From positions 124,001 through 188,000 of the forward strand of contig JAQFVV010006718.1 of the NCBI GenBank assembly GCA_028023455.1: a stretch of 64,000 nt of DNA, given 5' to 3'. The DNA is from Epiperipatus broadwayi. Its lineage: Eukaryota; Onychophora; Udeonychophora; Euonychophora; Peripatidae. The position numbers and the translations under genes are program-made. Positions within the stretch are counted from its first letter, which is position 1. Each line of letters opens with the position of its first letter. The notes under the pieces were generated by a model. That model had not been told where the DNA came from, did no database searches, and worked only from the letters and a program-made list of their open reading frames with translations. Shown here one piece after another: positions 34,790-46,567 of the stretch.

Positions 34790-36850
34790 GCTTTGATTTT
34801 TTAAATATAAAATGCACTTCAAAATGGAGTCTCTTCTCAGTATATCTTTTCTCAATCTGTCTATCAGTATTATAGATCTCAGCCCGTCTCTCTTCCTGCT
34901 CAAAATATGGCCCATTTATATCTTTTTTTATCAGCTTAACACCTTTAGGAATTTTTCTTTGCTTCATGATTACATTTTTAATTAATTTTGCTAACATACA
35001 ATCTGCTTTCAAATATGCTGATAAGTTTCTGAGGTGTTATAACTTTGACTTAATTCCGTTTTAATTAAATTCTAAAAACATGTAGTTTTGATCTTAAATA
35101 TTTGATAAACTATTAAAATATTTCAATTATAACTTTTATGGTTATTTTGTAAAACTATTTTGCCATAAACAATTTTAATCCAAAAATAACTTAAATATTT
35201 ATATCTGACGCAATTTCAATTAGCCAGATTTTAAAATGACTTTTTAATTTGACCAAAGGTAGGTGCAGGTCATTAATTAAATACTTGTTTACAACAAATC
35301 TGTTTCTAACCAACTTTTAATTCTAAGAAAAAAATAACACTTAATTTTTAAAGAAAACTTTTTAGCACATTTGAAAGAAAACCTTTTTAACATTTTTAAA
35401 TAAACATTTTAAAATATTTTCATCTTTTAATATTTTAAATATATAACACATTTTAATGTTTTAAATCACGCTGCCCCTATATACATTACAAATATAGGTT
35501 GGATTATATATCCACATACGAATTAAAATAATAAATTTATTAATAAATTGAACCTTATCATTATTTAACATAATAAAAGTATTTTTTTTAAAAATAAACG
35601 CGATATTAATAATAAATAATACGCTATAATTCTATCAAGCCTATCTAATTATAGCGTCCTTTCGTTTGTAAATATATAATGCTGTTCCGACAGCCATGAC
35701 GGCAAATTGTAGTTTTATTTTACATATTATAGTTTAAATGAGATTCGAATCTAACAAAGACGAGTGGGCTACTAGCTTGATGATGAAACGGCAAGGGATT
35801 AGGAGGTTCCCGTTTCAATACATGGACTTCAGTAACATAAAATAAAATAAAAACGAAATATCACAACCAGTTATGTTTCCCTCAATAACTATTTATTATA
35901 ACAGCACTTAAAATCAGCAAATTATAAAGTAACCTTTGATTGATTTTATTCATTAAAAGAAATATGCCTCTTGATAAGCCAATATTATACATTGTTTTTT
36001 TAACAATTGCACCAATTTAACTAACTACTTGGTTCCTCTTATAAATTATCACTTGTCTATTCGTTTGATACCTCAATCTTCTAGCCTTTTCACATACACA
36101 ATAATCTTGCGATGATATAGAATTGAAATAAAATAAACCCTTTCTTTTAATTTATTTAATTAAACATTATTAAATTCAATTATTCAAGTTTAGCGTTATG
36201 CATGTTTGGATTTATAATTTAACAAATTGCTAGGTCAAAGTAAATCTTGATTTAAATATATATTTCAACTTTTAATAAATTCGAACATACACGCACATTT
36301 AATCATATATATGTATACGTAATTGCAGACAGAGAATATAAATTTCACCCCCCCCCCCCACACACTATATTAACTTATAAAAATTCATTTTTTCTAATAA
36401 ATTGAAATGTGATCGTAACTTATAATTTTTATTTATTTAGATTTAAATTTGAAAAACTTATATAATAAATGATAATGTTCCAACCGTAGCTACTTGAATT
36501 ATAAAATATACAATACTTATCGGTACTTGAGTATTAGTACTGCAAAACCTCTGAAAAACTAATTTAAATTTTTTCAATACGTAGTTGAATTATTTTCATT
36601 TCCCGTTATTTATATTTTTCAATGAATTATTTTAAAAACATTGATTGCTATTATTTTGTTTCTTTTATAGTTGATAGTAACAAAACCATTCTTATTTTAA
36701 AAACGTGCTTGTAAAACATGTTTTTTTTTTTTTTTTGGAAAACGTACTTTTAATATTGTTCACTTTTTTGTGATTTCATTTTATATAACTTCAATGAGTG
36801 TAATTACTTTTCGTATTTTGATGGATTGTTCTTTTTTTTTGTATTTGTAA
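34790..36850. other. AT-rich sequence with minor repeats
   Basis: A 76-codon minus frame (34782-35012), MKADCMLAKLIKNVIMKQRK at its start, is highly charged and unrecognised. A 10-bp hairpin stem CGCTATAATT/AATTATAGCG sits near 35630-35665. At about 35735-35830 the minus strand has TTAGATTCGAATCTC, a B-box-like sequence with a tRNA-like upstream part, perhaps a SINE relic. A poly-C run lies near 36350. Confidence 0.35.
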
Positions 36851-36929
36851 ATAGTCCAATATTATGACAATTTGGAAACTGCCAACAAATTAATTGAATG
36901 CTATTGTTTATTTCCAAAAATATGAAATA

Positions 36930-37555
36930 TTGCCTTGTACATTCATAGGTCTGATAAACAGTGGTGATGTAATGTTGCAGGCTGCCACAGCAAAATTTTC
37001 TTTCGAAAGGGAACCTAGTTTGAAGGATCTAGAATACCATTTTTAACAGCTATCAGGTTCATTTATTGCTGGTCTAGGCAATTAACATCATCAGTTGGGA
37101 CAAAATGAGCTTGTCCAGTAAAACAGTGTTTATCAACTGGAATAATTATATGCATCTTAAAATTGGATGGCCTAATAAAATCGTCAAGTAGCTTTTTGGT
37201 GGCATATGCAGAGAGACTGATGAATGTTTTGATCATGTCTGTTAAAGATCGGACAGCGTGGACTCTAATGGAAGCAATTCAACAGAATATGCAAGAGGGT
37301 TCCATTCTCTATTCTGATAGTTGGAAGGCATACAAAAGTAAAGAGTTGAAGAATGCAGGATATGACCACACGTATAATTTCGTTGATCCAGAAACTGGGG
37401 TTCACACCCAAACCTTTGAAAGACTGTGGGGTTCCGCAAAATGGAGAAATAAACAGCATCGCGGAACCTCAAGGCAACACTTGGATTCCTACGTTTCAGA
37501 AGTTATGTGGAGTCGTTTAAACAAAAATGAGGACATCTTTTTTTGTCATACTTAA
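36930..37555 (+). pseudogene. Merlin (IS1016/ISXO2-like) DDE transposase relic
   Basis: The clear part runs from about 37190 to the stop at 37555. It reads RTAWTLMEAIQ, then ILYSDSWKAYKS with the second catalytic Asp, then a Merlin-type block FVDPETGVHTQTFERLWGSAKW, whose Glu is the third catalytic residue. Upstream, GSFIAG-like and KIGWPNKIV sequence in shifted frames matches the N-terminal half, but the block with the first catalytic Asp is deleted near 37180. The ATG at 37163 is in another frame before the deletion and is not a real start. Cut-and-paste enzyme family; this copy is inactive. Confidence 0.85.
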
Positions 37556-38568
37556 TGCTATTAAACTATTTTTTTCCGCATGTATGAAAATCACTACAAT
37601 TGACATTCGTTTACTGTTCTGTTTTTTGTTATTTAACGAATAGGTTAATATAATACTTTTTTTTTATTTCACAATTTTTTAAGTCTGCGCTATTTCATTC
37701 AACTTTTAGAATTTATAGTTGCTTATTCTACTTAAGAATATGATTACTTTACTTTTCTTCTTTTTGTGTGTTTTTGTTATGTATATGTACAAATATATTG
37801 ACTAATATTTATATAAACTTTTTATTTCCACCTACATGAAAAACGCTAATAAGTAAAATTTATTTATTGTTGATAAATTTTTGTTTTTTATTTACTGAAT
37901 TTATATAAATAAAAAATGATATTTTAATAAATATAACTGTTACGAATTATTATTTTTGTTTTTTTTTATTTACTTTTTTAAAAAAAAAAAAAAAAATTCT
38001 GTATCTTACACTATTTTCTTCGAAAAACATCTCGTCTTATAAGCGGGAAAAATTCCACGTTTGTTGTGCATTTTATTGAGGTAAGGTTAAATTTGAATTA
38101 CATTTTTTTAATCTTGATTAATTAATTCCCCTTACTTCTTACAGCTTAAGTAGCGTATATTTTATCTGCTTTTGTAAATATTATTAACAAAAAAATATAA
38201 TTTAGTGATAGTAAAGTAAAAATTGTGAGATGTTTCAATTTATTTTCACTGGTGATGGACGCTGTAAAATTTTATGATTTGCATTGTCATTTTAAATTAC
38301 ACATGGCTTTTCTTCAATTTGGTTGTTTGAACGCGATCAATTCCTTTTATTTATTATAGTGGTAATTAGCATACATGTATATTTTATCTTTTTTTGTAAG
38401 TCATTATTTTAAAAATAATTCTAATTTAATAATTGTATGTAAATTAAGATTGGTGAGTTGATACAATCTCTTTAGTTTTTAAGATATAATTTCTTTTTTT
38501 AAATGTTATTTGTGTATTACTGCTGCAAATCATTCCCATCTTTCCAATTTTTTGCTGTATGTGAATTT
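37556..38568. other. AT-rich sequence, no gene recognised
   Basis: Contains a poly-T/poly-A junction near 37960-37996. Terminal repeats of the Merlin element were looked for and not found. Confidence 0.35.
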
Positions 38569-38570
38569 TA

Positions 38571-38819
38571 GTCCTGCAATACGCTATTATCCTATTAGTA
38601 TTGCTGTAACTTTTCATATTCGAGACAACCTGCTAATAACTTTGTAAATCTTTATGAAAATATCATGTACAAGATCCGTGTACAAGTTACTTTTTCCAAT
38701 AAAAAATCTGGCCAAAAATATCGTATACAAGATTTGGGTCAGATCAAAAGATTTACAAAGTTTGAGCGGATTGATACAAATGTGAAAAGGACAGCTTGTG
38801 TGATAGCGTATTGCAGTAC
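38571..38819. mobile_element. 249-bp MITE with TA target duplication
   Basis: Inverted ends GTCCTGCAATACGCTATTA and TGATAGCGTATTGCAGTAC, each bordered by TA (38569-38570 and 38820-38821). TA duplication and this size fit a Tc1/mariner-derived MITE. It lies just upstream of PLE copy 2. No coding potential. Confidence 0.8.
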
Positions 38820-38931
38820 TATGAGGCAGTTAGATTCGGTTTAGCTTTAATTCTCATGGATAAAGTTATTGCTCACAAGATAAATACAATAATATTTACC
38901 ATGTATATATATTCTGTCGTATATTTCTACA

Positions 38932-39177
38932 TTGGCTATGATGCCAATAATTGGTAATATTGGAATCGATACTGATCAATCATTTATACCATCTTCACAT
39001 TCTTTAGATTGTGCTGAAAGGTTACCATCTGTTCTTGATAGTGATGCTGGTTTAGCATTGTTTCATGGAGTTACATATTCTTCTAAATGCACTATCAACA
39101 TTTTAGTTTCTGGAAACACAAACACTAATAAATCTAATTCAAATATTCCTAGCAATGATTTTTTTATGTTTAGCTAA
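38932..39177 (+). pseudogene. PLE copy 2, N-terminal segment
   Basis: An 81-codon frame aligned with 18863-19144 of copy 1 through STLAMMP/STLGMMQ and a Ser/Asn-rich stretch. It precedes the RT and probably belongs to the same polyprotein. Function unknown. Confidence 0.55.
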
Positions 39178-39538
39178 TAAGGAAAACAATGTGATTAATA
39201 TAACTAACATTAATCGTAGTGAGGCAGAATGTTCACTCTTAAATAAAGGCTTATCATTTTTGCCCTACAGTTCAGTCATTTTATCAAAAAAGTGAATTTA
39301 AAATTCATCAAGACTTAGATAATTTTTCAAGGAGACTTAGATTAAGATAATTTTTTGGAAACCAGGAATGTGATACTATTGGGAAATTACGATCTGATTG
39401 GACACAGCCACATCAAAGGAATGTGTTATTAGATACATATATTGATAATGTATATCAGGAGATTATTAATAAAATTAGACTTCATCAGCATAGAAAGTAT
39501 AAGAGTAATTTAATAGTAAAAGAGATGAATCCAATTTA

Positions 39539-40340
39539 ATGAAAAGAGAGGATATTATTATAAAACCAGCTGACAAAGGTGGATCAACAGTAATTATGAA
39601 TAAAGATGAATATGTTGAAAAAGCTCTGGAGCTTTTAGATGATAAAACTATTTATGAGCCTATTTCACTAACCACTGTTGGTACATTATTCAAGGGTATA
39701 CTTTTTAGTTTAAAAGATATGAGAGATAGTAATGTATATATATTTTTAGTACCAACCAAAATTTATCCTAATAGTTTTTATATTTTGCCAAAGATTCATA
39801 AACCAGGTTGTCCTCAAAGACCTATTGTAGCTAGTATTGGTAGTCCTACAGAAAATATTTCAGCTTATGTTGATAATTTTATTAAACTTATTCCACCATC
39901 ATTTAATTTTTTATGTTAAAGCTACTACTCATTTTCTTTGTGTGTTAGAGAATATTAAATCTGAAATACCAAATGATTGTTTTTTGGTTACTTTGGATCT
40001 TCTCTCACTGTACACTAATATATCTCATGATGATGGAGTTGAGGCTGTTGAATGTGCTTTACAAGATAGAAAGTGAGATCATGGTCTTATTACTATGGTT
40101 GAATTAATATATTTGGTTTTAAGAAATATTTTTTTTACTTTTGATTCTAGATACTATTTACAGAAACAAGGTACTGCAATGGGTACAAAGATGGCACCAT
40201 GTTATGCGAATATTTTTATGGCAAAACTAGAATACTCTATACTTGATAATGCTAGGCTAAAACCTCATACTTGGCTTAGATACATAGACGATATTTGCAT
40301 GATATGGCCACATAATGAAGTTGAACTTTATAATTTTTAA
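39539..40340 (+). pseudogene. PLE reverse transcriptase, catalytic part
   Basis: Three overlapping frame pieces. The first has IIIKPADKGGSTVIMNKDEY, FYILPKIHKPGCPQRPI and SPTENISAYVD. The second has LVTLDLLSLYTNISHDDG, holding the first catalytic Asp. The third has KQGTAMGTKMAPCYANIFM and WLRYIDDICMIW, where YIDD is the RT active site. These are diagnostic PLE blocks. Frameshifts fall near 39917 and 40073. Confidence 0.9.
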
Positions 40341-40358
40341 GTTATTTAAATAATTTTA

Positions 40359-40503
40359 TTACAGATTTTAACTTCTCCCTCGATAAATTAATATAAATTA
40401 AAAAGCGTATTAAACACTTGAACGAGAAGCTATTACGGTTCCAAAAATTAATATATGCTAGGCGCTTTCCAAGGCCATTTGCCTCATATTCATACGCTTT
40501 TTA
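40359..40503. mobile_element. 145-bp insertion in PLE copy 2
   Basis: Flanked by ATTTAAATAATTTTA at 40344-40358 and 40504-40518, a 15-bp duplication. PLE copy 1 has one uninterrupted version of this site near 20325. Inside are facing AAATTAAAAAGCGTAT and ATACGCTTTTTAATTT. The minus strand has GAAAGCGCCTAGCATATA, resembling GAAAGCGCTTAGCCATATA in the element at 60.6 kb. A long duplication suggests target-primed retroposition. Confidence 0.8.
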
Positions 40504-40519
40504 ATTTAAATAATTTTAA

Positions 40520-40742
40520 TAAAAATGTTAATTTTACAATGAACTTTGCAAAATCAATTGCTCATTTGCTTGATGTCGAAGTTATTTACACTAATAGAGT
40601 TCTTACTAATACTGTGTATAGGAAGCCCGCTGATAGTAACCATCCTAAACATTTAAAGGCTAATATTCCCTATAGTCAATTTTTAAGAATGAGGAGGATT
40701 TGTAATAATGAGAAATTTCTTCAACAAAATAATTGTATTTTA
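40520..40742 (+). pseudogene. PLE RT, distal part up to the SINE
   Basis: Reads NVNFTMNFAKSIAHLLDVEV, TNTVYRKPADSNHPKHLKAN and IPYSQFLRMRRICNNEKF, the PLE blocks after the active site. The frame is interrupted by the SINE at 40743. Its apparent first ~20 codons from 40455 come from the 145-bp insertion. Confidence 0.85.
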
Positions 40743-40854
40743 GTCAAGCGTTGTTAGCCTAGCCGAGATGTTATCGCAGCTGCCATGCAAGCAAGTAGTT
40801 GGTTGCAGACGGTTGTGGGTTCACGTCCTGGCCGATGCTATGACATGAAAAAAA
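40743..40854 (+). mobile_element. tRNA-derived SINE, copy 5, inside the PLE
   Basis: GTCAAGCGTTGTTAGCC start, A box TAGCCGAGATG, GTAGTTGGTTGCAGACGG, B box GGGTTCACGTCC, tail GCTATGACATG and poly-A. The 15-bp TSD AATAATTGTATTTTA is at 40728-40742 and 40855-40869. PLE copy 1 shows the unoccupied equivalent near 20563. The SINE is therefore younger than this PLE copy. Confidence 0.95.
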
Positions 40855-40869
40855 AATAATTGTATTTTA

Positions 40870-41516
40870 TATAATAGATTGGTCAATATGAGGTATCCTA
40901 AGACATTGTTGGATGATGTAGTAAGGAGATCTTCTTTAATTGATAGAAAGAAATTTCTTTTATCTAAAAAGAGTAAAAAACAATTAGATGTTCCACCATT
41001 GGTTCTTACTTTCAATAGAGATTTACCTAATATTAACCAGATATTGGTGAAACATTTCAACATATTTAAAATCTATTTTTTCCGATCCACCTAAGGTTGT
41101 ATATTGAAAATATAGGTCACTTAGAGATATACTTATCAAAACAAATTTTATTAGAAGTTCCATACAGGAAAAAAGGATGTTATCTATGTGAGGATAAACA
41201 TATTGTTGTGAGAAAAGTGGTCCTAAGTACTAGGAATCATAATTTTAAATGGTAGATTCATAATTATGTTACATGTAAAAATGTAAATTTGATATATCTG
41301 ATAGAGTGTAGTAGATGTTTAAACCAGTACATAGTTGAGTCAGCAAATAGTTTACATGTCAGAATGACTAATCATAGATTTAACATTTTGCATAAGAATG
41401 AAGATAGACCAGTTTCAAAAAACTTTAATTTACCAAATCATTCAATTGATGATTTAAGAATAGTAGTAATTCTGCAGGAGGGTTTTTCTTCTACAAGAGA
41501 GAGGAAACCAAAATGA
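40870..41516 (+). pseudogene. PLE linker and GIY-YIG endonuclease region
   Basis: After the SINE the RT end resumes (NMRYPKTLLDDVVRRSSLID). From about 41080, in broken frames, come cysteines in a GCYLCED-like setting. At 41289-41516 is IYLIECSRCLNQYIVESANS with VRMTNHRFNILHK. This fits a GIY-YIG nuclease in which YIG has become YIV. The nuclease nicks target DNA to prime reverse transcription. Multiple frameshifts. Confidence 0.8.
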
Positions 41517-42106
41517 GTTTTTTTATTTTTAAATTCAAGACCTTACATCCACATGGATTGAATTTAAACATTGGGACTATTACATCTTTAAGTTACCTGG
41601 TCTCCTAAAAAAATTTTATATGTAAGAGGGTTTTTTATGTGAAACATTTTCTTATGATATTTTTTTATGTAAAGGTTGGTTGTACTGATGTTTAAAATCT
41701 GTGTTTAATTGGTATATAGGTAAGTAATTAATTATTATAAATAATGATTGTACTTTGCTCTAACTATAATTTTTGATGAATATGTATAAATATTATAGTT
41801 TCTAAACTAATATTAATATGAGCACAATCTATTTTTTTTTATGTATGCACATATATATTATTTGTTTTTTAATTTTTATTTATTTATTTATTATTTCAAT
41901 TTAAATAGAATTTTAGCTTTATTAGGAGAAAATGTATTTTTTTTATTTGTTTCAAGTATGCATTGGAATAATTTTGTTATTGGTTAGTTAGATATCTTGT
42001 GTTCGATTTTGTGACCAATCAGGGTTTTTTTTGTTAAATTTGTAATCTTTTATCAAATCTGTAATTTTTGAAAATCGCCATTTTATTGTATATATTTTTC
42101 TTTCTG

Positions 42107-42135
42107 ATAAAAACCACTCCTCTGGCTGAAATATT
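42107..42135 (+). ncRNA. Relic hammerhead motif at PLE copy 2 end
   Basis: CTGATAA, then AAACCACTCCTCTGGCT, then GAAA. Stem II partly pairs (ACCA with TGG), and the core G8 has changed to A. It matches the position of the motif at 22548 in copy 1. Confidence 0.5.
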
Positions 42136-42180
42136 ATATTATTTTTTGGATTTATAAGTGTTATATATATATTGTACCAG

Positions 42181-43660
42181 TATTGTATTGGTGCATATAT
42201 ATATATAATGTTTGGCTAAAAAAATATTAAAATAAAATTATCATAAATAATGGGAGGGTTTCAAATTGAGAGTTATTTATAAAAATCTAAAGAGTTTTTT
42301 TTAAAAAAGAGTTTGTTAAAAATCAATTAATGAGTCAGAAGGGGGGGGGGAGAGTTTGCTTTAAAACGTCAAATTAAAAGTTTATGGATTGAGTGAAAGA
42401 GGGAGGGAATAAACTCACAATTAATGAGAAAGTAAATAAATAACTAAAAGTTAACAATTAAAAGGTATGATAGTTCAAGAATGAATCTCTCTCTCTCTCT
42501 CTTGTCATTTAAATTATTAAAGAAAGCAAAAAAGGAAAGTAATTGTAAAAACTAAATAATGAAGTGATTTTAAATATTTAAGTGCCCCAATAAGGATTGT
42601 AAACATAAGGATTGATAAAATATATATGTGCATGTTTAATAATAAGGAATAAATGAAAGTTAAAAAATATTGTAACATAATTTGCGATGTTATCAATTAA
42701 ATAAAATCCAAAAAAAAAACAAATTTGCAATGGCTGCTAATTAAAAAATCTCCAACAACAGGGTTAAAAACTTATCTAAGGAATTTCAACAATAAATATA
42801 GCTGGCGGACACCAAAATGACAACAGGTCATCCTAATAAATAGTCCAGTTTTTCATAGGGCAATGAGTTCAGTCAATTAATCAGATTGCAGTTAAAGTTC
42901 AGTCAATTAATCAATTCAGATAACAGTTCAGTTTAGATTACAATCAGTCAATCTATTATGTATCCAGAACCAGGGACCATGCAGTGCTGAGCAGCTTTTA
43001 GGAACATACAACCTTGCTTCAGCCTTAGTCTAATAAGATCAGCAATTTACCCTGTAAAGTGATGCCTTCCTAACAAATTGAAAAATCACCAGGAATACTT
43101 AACTGTATTCAATAATAATACCAAGGAATACTAAGCATAAAACTTATATCTAGCCAGCTGGAAATATTTTCACATAAAGTAATATCCAGCAACAAGTCCA
43201 CGTTCAAATCCTAGGTAATAAATAACATTTTTCTTATTCCCATTTATAGGTAAAGTAGCCATTGCAATAGTTTGAAGCCTCCCAGAGTCAAATAATAATG
43301 AACTCTATAGCTTGCATAAAGGAACTATTGAGGTGCATGTTTTGAAATGTCGTGTATGAGAATACTTTTTGTTATATTGATTTCCTGTGTATTTAAATGC
43401 CAAGTATTATTTAATGCTTGTTATCTTATAGTTTATTATACGAATTCAGAGTGTGTGCATAGTCAGTATATGTAATTATCATGGTTTAAGTTAATAAGTT
43501 CTCATAAGTAGTTTAAAATTGGAATAATAAATGTTTAGAAAATAAATTTATCTTAAGCTTAATTTTGTAGGTCAATTCTTTTTACCACTAATTCAAGCAA
43601 CAATTTTGTCCTCGTATTACTTTGCTGAGATAGTCATGAGATATTTTGAATGCTGGATTA
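42181..43660. other. AT-rich intergenic sequence
   Basis: A poly-G run near 42340, (CT)n near 42485-42500 and short TTCAGTCAATTAATCA repeats near 42870-42930. No gene is recognised. Confidence 0.45.
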
Positions 43661-43966
43661 TGAGCCTACTATCCAAACACGTTAGTCTTGAAGCTAATTG
43701 GCACCCAGGTTTACTCCAAAACAAATAAAGTGCTTGGATGGTAGGGGTTTGAATCTAGCAGTCGAGGTGGGCCATGGTCTGGAAATGTGATCGTGTTATG
43801 CATTGTATAGCTTGGTCTGCTGTGGGTATTGTTGATGGCTCTGCCATCAATGGTATTGGGAGCCAGTTGTGTATAATATAAATTTGTAATAAATAAGGTT
43901 TAAACCCAGTTAAACCGAGTAAATAGAGTACGCTGGATCCTCTACTGGACGCACCCGGCACAATAT
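43660..43966. repeat. GC-richer repeat-like segment, possible SINE
   Basis: GGGGTTTGAATCTAGCAGTCG near 43745 resembles a tRNA B box, and the segment ends GGACGCACCCGGCACA just before an AT run. A 113-codon minus frame (43755-44096) crosses it into the next repeat and has no recognisable domain. Confidence 0.35.
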
Positions 43967-46152
43967 ATGTACTGTTTGTTTTTTTATTTGCAATAGTATT
44001 GTAATCTACTAATGTATAATATCGGAAGAAAAAATAATCATCAAATATTTTTATGAGTTTTATACTTTGTTTTATATAATACAAGAAATATGGCATCGAT
44101 ATTTTTAATTAAATGAAGTCAACATTTATATTATTATCAAACTCTGTAATTCGTAAAAATGCAAGTATGCACATTGGATGCATATTTCTGTTGTATTTAT
44201 ACCGTCATCGTATGACCGGAATAATATTCCTGGTCGTTTAAGAATAACACACGATTCTAGGAAATAATTATAAAAATATTTATTATACGTAATTATAATA
44301 CAAATATATACACCGTTTATTCATAATACTTCACTTCTGTTATGGTTGGTGAATTATACAAGCTTTAGCTATTAGCAGCACATATAACATTTGAGAAGTA
44401 TAATGCTTTCTCATTTGAGACCCTGACATTTCCAACCTTTGGGGGTTTTGCCTTGAGCTTGCCTCACTGAAGCCTACAGTGTTGTGGATAATGTAGAACT
44501 GCCGCTATTGTTTGATAGTTGTCAGGTTGTTTTCTGCTATCTGATAGTCGTCTCTGTTTTTATAATGAGATGCCTGACTTTATTGAAAATTGATGGATTT
44601 AGCTCTCTAATTGGTCTGTTTACACTAGTGATTATTTAATTACTTTTTTATCACAATCTTATTGGTTAGTTTTATTATAAGTTAAATACGTTTTTGATAA
44701 GATAATGGTAAAGATAAGTTCTTGAGCTTCTGCTAAATTAGGGTGTTCTTTTAAACAATATCATTGCCAACCTGATCTTTTATTTATAATCTGAAAGGAT
44801 AATATAAATTCTTTAACATGTAAACACTATATATTATAAGCAGAAAGTGGTTTATGTTAATTGATTCTGAAAACATAAGTAATACACATCACATAATATA
44901 TACCTTATCAATGAGACCAAATCATTAAATAAAGTCAATGTGTTTTATAAATATATTAAAACAAACAATATATTATTATCTTTTTAAATTGAAATGCACA
45001 CTGATGTTTGATTTATAAATATACAAAAACATCTTGTTGAATTTGGTTGAAAGTTTGTGATGATGGCATTTTAGTATGAATTATTTGGATTATTTCCATC
45101 ATCTAATATTGGGAACTGAATGTCTTTATTATTTATTTAAGATTTTTCTAGTAATAAATGGAGGGTAACCATTCTTCAGGAAAGTTTATTCTATGTAGAT
45201 GTTGTTTCCCAAATCATTGGCTTTTAAACAAACTTCTTTTGCTCTGTTCTATAATGGCAACATGTTTTGGGTTTCTCATAACCCGAGTACTGATTATATA
45301 TATGTTTGGTAGATGATGATCTGGATCAACTGATGGTTTAGCACAAAATATGTATATTAGATATTTATATTTTTTACATGTGTGTGGCCATGTGTCAGTT
45401 GCATGAGAGAGAGTGGATAGCTGAAGGGAGCTTGAAAGTCTGTATTCAAATTTCTTATAATTATATGTAAACTTGCAAGTACATAAATTATATTTATATT
45501 CAAATACTATAATTGAGGGATATATAAACATCCTAATTATAAAAAAGGTATTTTATATGAGCCTATATTAATAATTAATTTTTTTGTCCTGCATTAAGGT
45601 TTCTAAAACCTGATCACTTTTCTATAGATCTCATTTCAAAAATCTTTAACCATCTCGAATCCTTGGGACTATGCTCTCCTTTGATATAAAGACGTTTTTT
45701 GAAGATAATGAAATTGGCTAATTTCCTTTTTACCAAAATTGAATAAACTATATACAGAAAAACGAGTTTTTGGTAAGATCATAAGATCAAACAATATATT
45801 TTTCAAAGATCTAGATATGATATTATAAAAAGTCCATTATTGTAAAATCATATCTTTATTATATGGAACATTTAAAATGAATGATCAATACAACATTTCT
45901 AAAAAGATGTTTTATGAGAACTTTAAGCATGGGTTTTGTGATAAAGGCAGATACCTGCTTTATCATTATTAGGAAGATTTGGCAGAGTATAAAATACATT
46001 GGAAAGCTACAATTAAACATGGTATTGAAGTAAATCAGGAAAAAAAAACGTTTGCTGTTGAAGAAGTTAAAAGACAACAAGCAAATATGATAATATGTTG
46101 GATTATTTACATCATCTGTCATTAGATGTTGAAGGAATAGAGAAATTTTAAA

Positions 46153-46567
46153 CTTTATTTAAACTTTTAAGATACAAACAACTTATTAATAATGATACAT
46201 AAATGGACAACACAGGTTAGTAATTAACAAAGTTTCGAGTAGTGTTATTCTCCACTCTTCTTCAGGTGTTGCTTATCTGACCAGTCACAATATTAACATA
46301 GGAATCAAACTTAAGACTTTTAAATTCTTGAATATAGAATTTTAAGGCAAAATTCTAACCAACTGAGCATTGCCTTAAAATTTGATATTCAAGAATCTAA
46401 AGGTGTAAGTTCGACTCCTATGCTAATATTGTCATTGGTCAAACCAGCAACATCTCTAGAAGAGTGGAGAATAATAGTACTTAAAATATTGTGGAATTAC
46501 TAACCTGTGGTGTCTATTTTTATGTTATTACTAACAAGTTGTTTATATTTGAAAAGTTTAAATAAAG
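46153..46567. mobile_element. Palindromic tRNA-SINE, unit A
   Basis: Minus strand: A box TGCTCAGTTGGTTAGAAT (46352-46369), B box AAGTTTGATTCC (about 46301-46312), then CACCTGAAGAAGAGTGGAG and a tail ending AAGTTTAAATAAAG. From 46370 the same sequence minus the A box follows on the plus strand (B box AAGTTCGACTCC near 46408). The A box sits in the loop, between AAGGCAA and TTGCCTT. The CTGAAGA...CTACTCGAAA stretch near 46230-46266 is hammerhead-like but imperfect. Confidence 0.75.

Larger units (their letters stand above)
38880..42180 (+). mobile_element. Penelope-like retroelement (PLE copy 2)
   Basis: Better preserved than copy 1. Order: N-terminal frame, RT blocks, two short insertions (40359-40503 and 40743-40854), Cys-containing linker, GIY-YIG region, ~0.6 kb tail with a hammerhead-like relic and a (TA)n end. 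The C-terminal position of GIY-YIG fits the classical Penelope/Neptune/Poseidon arrangement, unlike the N-terminal placement in Naiad types. Several frameshifts make it inactive. Confidence 0.85.

Noticed and set aside
46230-46266. Confident hammerhead ribozyme in the palindromic SINE
   Set aside because: CTGAAGA and CGAAA are present with a good stem II, but an extra base follows the core and stems I and III are not convincing.
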